Below, in pieces: positions 8,912-15,155 of a stretch of DNA of 34,226 nucleotides. Each line of letters starts with the position of its first letter. Within the stretch, counting starts at the first letter, position 1. The notes beneath the pieces are model-generated. The model did no database searches. It had not been told where the DNA came from and saw only the letters and a program-made list of their open reading frames with translations. Made by a program: the position numbers and the translations under genes. The stretch covers positions 1 to 34,226 of the forward strand of contig CALXLH010000001.1 of NCBI GenBank assembly GCA_944389145.1. The letters run 5' to 3'. This stretch comes from an uncultured Spirochaetaceae bacterium (GTDB lineage Bacteria; Spirochaetota; Spirochaetia; Sphaerochaetales; Sphaerochaetaceae).

Positions 8912-9444
8912 GAGTTGCCTCCATTAATGCTTTCCATATGATCCTCCTCATAAGCAGCAATGTACCTAGCTGCAAATCTTTCCGGATGCGTAAAGGATTC
9001 TATAAAGTACAGAATCGAATAGATCTCCATGCTCAGGAAACCAACTATCGCTGCCAAATCGATATATTTATAGCTAAGACGGAAGAAAATAGTTGTTTTC
9101 GTAACCTGACCGATGAAAAGAATGGACAGATATAATAGGAAGGCGAAGAAAAAGATAGAGATAAATACGATTATCCGCCTAAGTAGGATCTTCGACTTCA
9201 TCGGAAGCCTATCGACAAGGAAATCCATGCCATAATGCATATTCTTCTTATAGGCCGCGGCGGCAGACGTGAATGTCGCCCATACCAAACAGATACATTC
9301 AAGTTCCTCAGCCCATGTGAATGGATAATTAAGAATATATCTTGTAAAAACATTGAATATGGCGGTAAGAACCATCACAGAGAGAAATATCGCAGCAAGA
9401 ATATCCTCCCAATTCCTTATTAGAAAAACTAGCTTCTTCTTCAT
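8908..9444 (-). CDS. dctQ: TRAP transporter small permease, DctQ family
   Basis: The small membrane subunit of the TRAP importer, 178 residues, with four predicted membrane segments at about 14-32, 46-64, 88-112 and 128-150. Family marks are NVFTRYILNYPFTWAEELEC around 31-50 and KKNMHYGMDFLVDRLP at 66-81, which match the conserved R-x-(x)n-P-W-xEE and H-x-x-x-D pattern of DctQ proteins. ATG 9444 is chosen because AAAAGGAG lies six bases upstream; the in-frame ATG at 9465 would overlap the preceding gene and has no spaced ribosome binding site. The C-terminal tail is charged and hydrophilic. Confidence 0.9.
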   Translation of the reverse strand: MKKKLVFLIRNWEDILAAIFLSVMVLTAIFNVFTRYILNYPFTWAEELECICLVWATFTSAAAAYKKNMHYGMDFLVDRLPMKSKILLRRIIVFISIFFFAFLLYLSILFIGQVTKTTIFFRLSYKYIDLAAIVGFLSMEIYSILYFIESFTHPERFAARYIAAYEEDHMESINGGNS

Positions 9445-9457
9445 TCTCAGCTCCTTT

Positions 9458-10243
9458 TCACTCATCCCTGTACATACTCCAGTTCGTATTGGAAAGAACG
9501 GCCCTCATAGCTCGAACAGTAGGCTGCCACCTAGATGTTATATCCGCATATTTCGGAACACTTAGTACAATCGAGGAACCATACATATATCCCGTGATAC
9601 GCTGTATACGGCAACATTTCCCACAGGAAAGGAATAGGAATGGAATATCAAGCCTCTCTTTCAGATGCACGGACGTCCTAAGATTCTCCAAAAGCTCATC
9701 ATAGTCATCTGCCCATGTCACGACCTTGGATATATCCGCCCCCCTGCTGGCTTGAGCCAAGGCAAACTCAATGACCTTTGCTTCTTCAAGAAAGGTTTTT
9801 GCATGAGATGACATCAACACTTCTCCGCCCCTCTCATGTATCAGATCAATCAGCTTCATCTGCCTTTCTACAGCTTTTTCATCAAAGCTCAACTCAAGTG
9901 GGTGCGGGTCATACAGATCTCCCATGACATCAATCAAAGTCGCCCCAGCTTCCAGGGCAACCAATAATTCAGCCACAAGCTCTTCATCGGTTTTTCCAGA
10001 ATTTTTATTTTGCCGATAATTCGTAACATATATCGGCTTTCTTCCTGCGAAGGAAAAGATGTACCTCAATTTTGAAAGAGTCTTATCATCATCATTCATG
10101 TGATCCATTTCGATGGCAAAGGCATCTGCGCCATCATCAAATGAATTGCACATATCTGATATTATGGATTCTGGATCACTGCATTCGGTTATCGCACATA
10201 ATATAGGATTCTGCTGGTTAAGGAATGTCGGCTTCACTTCCAT
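9458..10243 (-). CDS. Type I 3-dehydroquinate dehydratase-like protein
   Basis: A 261-residue protein with the (beta/alpha)8 layout of type I dehydroquinase (AroD), which dehydrates 3-dehydroquinate through a lysine Schiff base. By hand alignment with the Salmonella/E. coli enzymes: His147 in SSHAKT matches the general base His143, Lys173 in GADISKVV matches the Schiff-base Lys170, Arg77 in VTNYRQ matches Arg82, Arg215 in IQRITGYMYGSS matches Arg213, and Gln240 matches Gln236. The Glu46/Arg48 pair of true AroD is Ala43/Glu45 here (AFAIEMDHM). The chemistry therefore looks kept but the ring-hydroxyl contacts changed, which argues for a related substrate rather than housekeeping AroD. It sits between an SDR gene (three-base gap) and TRAP genes, with AAGAAGGGG before ATG 10243. 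Confidence 0.8.
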   Translation of the reverse strand: MEVKPTFLNQQNPILCAITECSDPESIISDMCNSFDDGADAFAIEMDHMNDDDKTLSKLRYIFSFAGRKPIYVTNYRQNKNSGKTDEELVAELLVALEAGATLIDVMGDLYDPHPLELSFDEKAVERQMKLIDLIHERGGEVLMSSHAKTFLEEAKVIEFALAQASRGADISKVVTWADDYDELLENLRTSVHLKERLDIPFLFLSCGKCCRIQRITGYMYGSSIVLSVPKYADITSRWQPTVRAMRAVLSNTNWSMYRDE

Positions 10244-10246
10244 GTC

Positions 10247-10999
10247 TTACCCCTTCTTTATCCTCATGATGTTTCTGCCACCATCAATCAGATAATTCGT
10301 ACCTGTGATGAATGCGCCCTTCTCAGAAGCAACATACAAGATTAAGTCGACTATCTCCTGTGGATCTGCAGCACGGCCAACAAGCGTAGACATATTGCTC
10401 ATTGCGGCTCTGGTCAGGACAGGGCCAGGGGATACGCAGCAGACTCTTATGCCATATTGCGCCCCATACAAGGCCAGTGATTTCGTCATGCCATACATAA
10501 CTCCGCTTTTTGCTGCAGAATAATCTATGGCGGAGGGACATCCTTCCTCGCCCGTGATTGATCCAATATTCACGATCACTCCACTTTTTTGCGCAACCAT
10601 TTGCTTCATCATTGCATGAGCAACATAAAAGGGACCTTTGAGATTAACATCAATACCCCAATCAAAAACCTCAATTGGAACATTGATAAATTCATCATCA
10701 CATTTCCAAATTCGCTTTGATGAACCACCGGCACAGTTGACAACGATATCAATGCTTCCAAATTCATTAATTATCTTTTCCCTGGCTTCTACAATCTGAC
10801 CATAATTCCTGATATCGACAGCAACACCAATGGCATCATAACTAAGAGCTCTCAGCTCATTAACTTTATTACCCAAATTTTCAGTATTTACATCAAGCAT
10901 CGCAATATTTGCACCATTTTCTGCGAAATTCTTAGAGCATAAAAAGCCTATTCCCGATGCTGCTCCCGTAATAACAACAGTCTTTCTGAGAAAATCCAT
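10247..10999 (-). CDS. SDR family oxidoreductase, first gene of TRAP operon
   Basis: A classical short-chain dehydrogenase of 250 residues. Seen: TGAASGIG at 11-18, NCAGG in place of NNAG at about 88-92, Asn119 in DVNLKG, Ser147 in NIGSITG, Tyr160 and Lys164 in YSAAK, PGPV after the active site and GTNYLIDGG at the C-terminus. Asp36 in MLDVNT suggests NAD(H). ATG 10999 is chosen over the in-frame GTG at 11008 because AGGTGA at 11010-11005 is correctly spaced for the ATG and overlaps the GTG. A good promoter lies just upstream. By context it would oxidise (or reduce) a hydroxyl of the imported ring acid, supplying the ketone that a Schiff-base dehydratase needs; this role is inferred. Confidence 0.9.
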   Translation of the reverse strand: MDFLRKTVVITGAASGIGFLCSKNFAENGANIAMLDVNTENLGNKVNELRALSYDAIGVAVDIRNYGQIVEAREKIINEFGSIDIVVNCAGGSSKRIWKCDDEFINVPIEVFDWGIDVNLKGPFYVAHAMMKQMVAQKSGVIVNIGSITGEEGCPSAIDYSAAKSGVMYGMTKSLALYGAQYGIRVCCVSPGPVLTRAAMSNMSTLVGRAADPQEIVDLILYVASEKGAFITGTNYLIDGGRNIMRIKKG

Positions 11000-11019
11000 C
11001 TTTATCACCTGCTGATTAC

Positions 11020-11049
11020 ATTATTTGTTTGCAAGAAACGGGCTGTCAA
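11020..11049 (-). promoter_or_regulatory. Promoter of the TRAP/SDR/dehydroquinase operon
   Basis: On the minus strand a perfect TTGACA (11049-11044) is followed after 18 bases by AATAAT (11025-11020, five of six consensus bases). Transcription would begin near 11013, leaving a leader of only about 14 bases that just includes the AGGTGA ribosome binding site. AT-rich sequence upstream holds two TCGA-centred blocks (11079-11082 and 11107-11110) that might bind the AraC-type regulator encoded next door. Confidence 0.65.
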
Positions 11050-11134
11050 TTTAGATTACAGATGGTTTATTGTTATTTTCGATACTTTATTAATTTGAAA
11101 TTTTTATCGATTTTGTTAAATACTCTAAAAAATG

Positions 11135-11914
11135 TTAAATGCCTTTCATGCCATACTGCTCATAATACTCAGTGGCAGTACAGCCAACTATGTCCTTGAA
11201 ACAACGGCAAAAATGATGAACGCTTGCGAAGCCGCAAGCTGCAGATATATCCTGAATCGATGGCCTGTTTGCGTTAAGTAGCTGCTTTGCTCTTTTTATC
11301 CTTATATCAATCAAATACTTCCTAGGAGAAGTTCCATATACGTTTTCGAATCGCCTGCGGAAATATGCCACGCTCATGCCGGATATGCTAGCCATCTTCT
11401 CAACAGATAACATTGGATCGGAAAAATTCTCTTCCATATAGCGGATTCCTGGCAGTATTGAAAGATATTCCTTGCTGTGATAATCCGCAACGGTGAGATT
11501 ACTAAGCATATCATACATAGCACCGAGAGCCTTGAAACGAAAATCCTCCTTTTTGAAAAGGAATAACTTCTGAAGGTATTCATAGGCATTCATGAAAATG
11601 CCCATCGACTCAACCTCGCACGGTATAAATTCATCTATACTGCAAGGCTCAGTACAAGTGAAATTAATTACAGGAAAAAGCCCAGGACTTATTTCATGGA
11701 TCGTATATGACATATCCTTAGGAAGTATCATAACATGACTGGAATCCGAAACAAATCGTCTACCATCATGATCATATATGATCTCTCCGTCGTTACAGAA
11801 CGATAATCCATAAACATTTCTTGTAATATGGCGTTTCTTATTGCCACCAAGGATGTTGACCATCATCACGTCCGTGATATCTGTAACAACTATATCCTTA
11901 AGCCTAGGATCCAA
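11135..11914 (-). CDS. AraC family transcriptional regulator
   Basis: A 259-residue DNA-binding regulator. The N-terminal half (about 1-150) is a probable sensing domain without recognisable motif. The C-terminal half has the two AraC helix-turn-helix units: about 169-190 (LSVEKMASISGMSVAYFRRRFE) and 219-240 (SIQDISAACGFASVHHFCRCFK). Phrases such as YFRRRFENVYGTSPRKYL and RIKRAKQLL are typical. The start is TTG at 11914, supported by a perfectly spaced GGAGG at 11924-11920; no ATG fits. It lies 135 bases upstream of the TRAP operon on the same strand and is the obvious candidate for its activator, responding to the imported compound. The gene is AT-rich compared with lon or asnB. Confidence 0.92.
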   Translation of the reverse strand: MDPRLKDIVVTDITDVMMVNILGGNKKRHITRNVYGLSFCNDGEIIYDHDGRRFVSDSSHVMILPKDMSYTIHEISPGLFPVINFTCTEPCSIDEFIPCEVESMGIFMNAYEYLQKLFLFKKEDFRFKALGAMYDMLSNLTVADYHSKEYLSILPGIRYMEENFSDPMLSVEKMASISGMSVAYFRRRFENVYGTSPRKYLIDIRIKRAKQLLNANRPSIQDISAACGFASVHHFCRCFKDIVGCTATEYYEQYGMKGI

Positions 11915-12006
11915 TTATGCCTCCAATACAGATAATGATATAACATAGGCAACAGCAAGGCAAATCTTGCCACAAAATCATAATATTTTGTAATTCACAT
12001 TTATAC

Positions 12007-12022
12007 TTGCTTATATAAGCAA
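12007..12022. promoter_or_regulatory. Perfect 16-base palindrome upstream of araC-type gene
   Basis: TTGCTTATATAAGCAA reads the same on both strands. It lies about 93 bases before the TTG start of the regulator gene, in AT-rich DNA. A dimeric repressor or activator site controlling the regulator is the simplest reading. It could also form a cruciform or short hairpin, but there is no T tract and no loop, so a terminator is unlikely. Confidence 0.45.
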
Positions 12023-12116
12023 TACTTGCGGACTTCCAGATGAACGACATAGCATAGAACATATCTATTCGAATATGGCCATCGATACCTTCCAAAGAAA
12101 TCTGGATTCAACGCTT

Positions 12117-12156
12117 AAAATCTCCTCGCCTTCTTATCGGAAAGAAGGATTGGAGA
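12117..12156 (-). terminator. Terminator of the GH31 gene
   Basis: Read on the minus strand, the arms TCTCC (12156-12152) and GGAGA (12125-12121) flank a 3x3 internal loop and a second seven-pair stem (12148-12142 with 12135-12129, CCTTCTT/AAGAAGG) around a six-base loop. TTTT follows directly at 12120-12117. It sits about 82 bases past the GH31 stop. Confidence 0.6.
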
Positions 12157-12195
12157 ATTCCGTTCCGACTCTCAAGATGCAGTTCAGCAATAGCA

Positions 12196-12212
12196 AGGGG
12201 CAGATAGCCCCT
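12196..12212 (-). terminator. First hairpin after the GH31 stop
   Basis: AGGGGC (12196-12201) pairs with GCCCCT (12207-12212) around the five-base loop AGATA. It lies 25 bases beyond the GH31 stop codon. There is no U run after it, so it may protect the 3' end or act together with the stronger hairpin at 12117-12156. Confidence 0.4.
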
Positions 12213-12237
12213 CACCTATCGCCGTCTCCAGATACCG

Positions 12238-14751
12238 TCACTCATCCTCTGCCATGCCGATGAGATCGAACTTCTCCGTGCTTACCACGATATCGAAATC
12301 CCGGGACTCAGGCATTGCGGACTTAACCATTATCGTCCGGTCTGAGAGGTTGTAGAACCAGCCCTCGTCAGCTTCGTCATAAGCATCACGGACAATGAAG
12401 CGCGGAAGCTTCCTGCCATCAACCGTCACCCAGAAAGCACCCTTCTCCGGACTTACGACACGGAGGGTGAGACGCTCGACCGTAGGCTCGAAGCTTCCTT
12501 CCCTGCGGAATGAGATCACCTTGCGGTCCCCTGCCTTCACGGTGATATCCGTAAGGGCATAGGCTCCCTTCTCAAAATCCTTGGAGTGACCATCATCATC
12601 ATAGAATATCGCCGAAGCGTCGCAGTCAGCGGATACGATCATGTCGAGCGTCCTGACATGGTCAGTACCTGCCTGATGTATATCCTCCGATGTAAAATAG
12701 ACGGAACCGCCCCGGAGGAACATCGGAATCGATGAGATATCCACAGGAATCTCGATTGCCTGTCCGCCCTCATAACGTCTCATATTGTCATTCATGTCAT
12801 ACCAGCAGGCACCTTCAGGAAGATATATCTCCCTTGTCTCCGCACCTTCCTCAACGACATTGGCAACGAGCACGGCAGGGCCGAACATGAACGTCAGGAG
12901 CTTATCGCCATAGCACTTCCTGTCATGCGGGAACTCAAGGAACAGCGGCCTCATGGCAGGAATGCCTGTCATATGGGCCTGGTACATCAGCGAATACAGA
13001 TACGGAATCATCCTGTAGCGCTGGGCAAATGCCGCCTGCACATGGGGAAGCATCTCATCATACATCCACGGCTGGGTAACGGTGTTGTCGTTATTCGCCG
13101 AGTTGATGCAGAAGCGCGGCTGGAATATGCCATTCTGTATCCACCTGACAAGCATCTCAGGTCCGGGAGCCGGACCGGCGAATCCGCCGATATCACAGCC
13201 CATGTCCGGGCATCCGGAAAGCCCCATGCCGAGGATCGTCGCTATATTGAACTTCACCGTCCGCCAGTCAGTGAGGTTATCGCCGCCCCAGACCTGCGCA
13301 TAGCGCTGGATGCCGGCATACCCTGCCCTGTTGATGATGTACGGACGTTCATTCGGATAGACCTCCGCGATAGCCTCCTTGGCAAGATAGGCCATCATAT
13401 TGGAATGGATGATCTTCAGCTCCGCCATATCGCCACCCATGCCCTCCTTGCTGCATCGGGCGGTCCGGTCCTCGACCCCATCCATCTCGCAGTTATCATT
13501 CCATACCGTCTTCGTCCCCATCTCAAGGATATTCTCCTTCAGAAGCGACTTCCAGCACTCCCTGGCGCTGGGGCTGGTGAAGTCGACGAAGCGCCCCGTT
13601 CCTCCCCACCAGCGACCGTAGTAATCATCCTTGCCGTCAGGTGTCTTTATGAACGCATCCGCAGCCTTGAACCTGTCCATATAAGGATGATGCTTCAATA
13701 TCCCAGGCTTGAGATTCGGTATCACGTTGATGTCCATGGCGTTCATCTTATCGAAGAATCCCTTAGGATCGGGGAAGCGGCGCTTGTTCCAGTTGAAGAC
13801 ATACCTGAGATTATCCTCCTCTCCAGAGGAATAGCCGCTGGCAAGCCAGAAGTTATCAAGATAGATCCTCTCGTCCCTATGCTTCTGTATTACCTTATAT
13901 ATCTCCTGGTCGCAGTCCTTCTCCAGCTCAGCATAGTACATCGTGCTCGCGGTGAATCCGATGGCCTGCTTAGTAGGCATTGCCGGACGTCCCGTAAGCA
14001 TCGTATAGCGGTCGACGACATCCCTCATCTCAGGGCCGTTTATGAGGAACAGGTCTATATCACCGCCATCGGCCTGGTAGAAGGAATAGCGTTCCCAGTA
14101 GCCGCTGATCTCCGCGCACATATCGAAGACGGCGTCGTAGCTGTTGTTGTAGAAGAGCCCTACCGCCTTCTGCTGGTCCTCATTCACGCGGATATAGAAC
14201 GGGATATGCTTATACATAGGATCGCCGGTCTCCGGATCATGGCCGATGGCATCCTTAGGAGACATCCTCATATGGCGTCCCTTCTTATCGAGATGCCCGG
14301 TCTTCTCGCCGAATCCGTAGAAATGATCCTTCTCCCTATCCACCCTGGAGTAATGAGAGAGGCGCCCGAGCTGGTCACGGTCATAGGCCCTTTCGGGAAG
14401 ATCGGAATAGAGAAGATCTCCGGACTTATCATATAAGCGGAAATGGAACGGGGCCTTGTTCAGCACAAGCACCAGCGAGGCTGTGGTGAACACGAGCTCC
14501 CTTCCCCTATCCTCACAGGGGACATCGATCGCCTTGATGCGTGTCCTCTCGTCCTTAAGCAGCTCATCCAGGTCATCATCCCATGCGGTGGTGACAAGGG
14601 CATATGACGACTCCCGGAAGACTCCGTCGAAGCTCACCCTTATCCTGATGATATCATCGGACAGGAATATCAGCTTCACGGAAGCAGAATCGCCTTTTAT
14701 CATATAGCCGTTATCGATCGCCTCTATAGACTCGAACCTTCTTAAGAGCAT
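12238..14751 (-). CDS. Glycoside hydrolase family 31 alpha-glycosidase
   Basis: A retaining alpha-glycosidase, probably an alpha-glucosidase or alpha-xylosidase type enzyme, 837 residues. No signal peptide is seen, so it acts in the cytoplasm on imported oligosaccharides. Layout: N-terminal beta-sandwich (about 1-255, with HFYGFGEKTGHLDKKG), the catalytic TIM barrel (about 260-600), then C-terminal beta domains. The nucleophile is Asp419 in VWNDNCEM and the acid/base is Asp491 in WGGDNLTDW; NRAGYAGIQRYAQVW and GCPDMGCDIGGFAG are further GH31 marks. ATG 14751 is favoured because GGAGG lies five bases upstream; the in-frame ATG at 14763 has no ribosome binding site and would add MEEY. It is divergent from the beta-glucuronidase gene and may share regulation with it. 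Exact linkage preference cannot be read from sequence. Confidence 0.93.
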   Translation of the reverse strand: MLLRRFESIEAIDNGYMIKGDSASVKLIFLSDDIIRIRVSFDGVFRESSYALVTTAWDDDLDELLKDERTRIKAIDVPCEDRGRELVFTTASLVLVLNKAPFHFRLYDKSGDLLYSDLPERAYDRDQLGRLSHYSRVDREKDHFYGFGEKTGHLDKKGRHMRMSPKDAIGHDPETGDPMYKHIPFYIRVNEDQQKAVGLFYNNSYDAVFDMCAEISGYWERYSFYQADGGDIDLFLINGPEMRDVVDRYTMLTGRPAMPTKQAIGFTASTMYYAELEKDCDQEIYKVIQKHRDERIYLDNFWLASGYSSGEEDNLRYVFNWNKRRFPDPKGFFDKMNAMDINVIPNLKPGILKHHPYMDRFKAADAFIKTPDGKDDYYGRWWGGTGRFVDFTSPSARECWKSLLKENILEMGTKTVWNDNCEMDGVEDRTARCSKEGMGGDMAELKIIHSNMMAYLAKEAIAEVYPNERPYIINRAGYAGIQRYAQVWGGDNLTDWRTVKFNIATILGMGLSGCPDMGCDIGGFAGPAPGPEMLVRWIQNGIFQPRFCINSANNDNTVTQPWMYDEMLPHVQAAFAQRYRMIPYLYSLMYQAHMTGIPAMRPLFLEFPHDRKCYGDKLLTFMFGPAVLVANVVEEGAETREIYLPEGACWYDMNDNMRRYEGGQAIEIPVDISSIPMFLRGGSVYFTSEDIHQAGTDHVRTLDMIVSADCDASAIFYDDDGHSKDFEKGAYALTDITVKAGDRKVISFRREGSFEPTVERLTLRVVSPEKGAFWVTVDGRKLPRFIVRDAYDEADEGWFYNLSDRTIMVKSAMPESRDFDIVVSTEKFDLIGMAEDE

Positions 14752-14832
14752 ATATTCCTCCATCCATATGCCGATGCCCAGGCAGGATCACGCGCAGCCT
14801 CGATCCTTGCTCCAGAGGGGCATGCATCATCG

Positions 14833-14861
14833 ATTATACGTGGTTAGCGGATTAAACTCCA
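14833..14861 (-). promoter_or_regulatory. Promoter candidate for the GH31 gene
   Basis: On the minus strand TATAAT (14838-14833) is perfect. Seventeen bases upstream is TGGAGT (14861-14856), only a weak -35, which would suit a promoter that needs an activator. The leader to ATG 14751 would be about 75 bases. Confidence 0.42.
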
Positions 14862-15042
14862 TCAAATATTGGTTTTTCACTGCATGCTGCGGAAGAGATC
14901 GCCTGTCCTACGGGGAAATGGTATCTTAGGCATGCGTGAACAGTAGTGGTACGATAGCAGAGGAAGGAGTCCTGATCTGAAACAGCTGATTTCAAGGCAG
15001 GAGCAGAGCGTACGGACGCATTCGCAGGTAGCGATGATAGAA

Positions 15043-15056
15043 GGATCATATGATCC
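15043..15056. promoter_or_regulatory. Palindromic operator candidate 1 for uidA/GH31
   Basis: GGATCATATGATCC is a perfect 14-base palindrome. It contains TATGAT, a good -10 box on the plus strand, so a protein bound here would block uidA transcription. No good -35 box is seen at the right distance. Confidence 0.45.
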
Positions 15057-15123
15057 GCAGGCTGAGGAGGATGCGCTGGGAACACCTTGGCTACATTCAT
15101 TGGATGATTGTCTCCTGCATCAA

Positions 15124-15140
15124 TGCTAGAATATCTAGCA
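15124..15140. promoter_or_regulatory. Palindromic operator candidate 2, next to uidA ribosome binding site
   Basis: TGCTAGA and TCTAGCA are exact inverted arms of seven bases around a three-base centre ATA. The site ends three bases before AAGGAGA (15144-15150), the uidA ribosome binding site. It could be an operator for a sugar repressor, or form a small RNA hairpin that affects translation start. Confidence 0.5.
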
Positions 15141-15155
15141 GACAAGGAGAATGAT

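Larger units (their letters stand above)
11915..12237. other. Intergenic region between GH31 gene and AraC regulator
   Basis: A 323-base stretch without a convincing gene. From the right it holds two hairpins placed to stop GH31 transcription (12196-12212 and 12121-12156 with a T tract), then an AT-rich zone with a perfect 16-base palindrome at 12007-12022 that probably belongs to the control of the AraC gene, and finally the GGAGG ribosome binding site of that gene. Short open frames on both strands (e.g. 12075-12263) lack ribosome binding sites and protein-like composition. Confidence 0.6.
14752..15155. other. Divergent control region between GH31 and uidA
   Basis: A 404-base stretch without a convincing gene. 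On the minus strand it has a perfect TATAAT for the GH31 gene (14838-14833). Towards uidA it has a 14-base perfect palindrome (15043-15056) containing TATGAT, then a 17-base near-perfect palindrome (15124-15140) just before the uidA ribosome binding site. The middle part, about 14881-15040, shows nothing I can name; the open frame over 14852-15145 on the minus strand has no ribosome binding site or protein-like character. Confidence 0.6.

Noticed and set aside
12075-12263. A 62-residue plus-strand open frame between the AraC and GH31 genes
   Set aside because: It covers the GH31 terminator hairpins and the end of the GH31 gene; no ribosome binding site.
12925-14436. A 503-residue open frame on the plus strand, opposite the GH31 gene
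   Set aside because: It is antisense to a clear GH31 catalytic domain, begins without a ribosome binding site and has a composition (many His, Arg, Leu, Ile) typical of a mirror of biased codons.
14852-15145. A 97-residue minus-strand open frame in the GH31/uidA control region
   Set aside because: It crosses both palindromes and the GH31 promoter, has no ribosome binding site, and shows no protein-like pattern.
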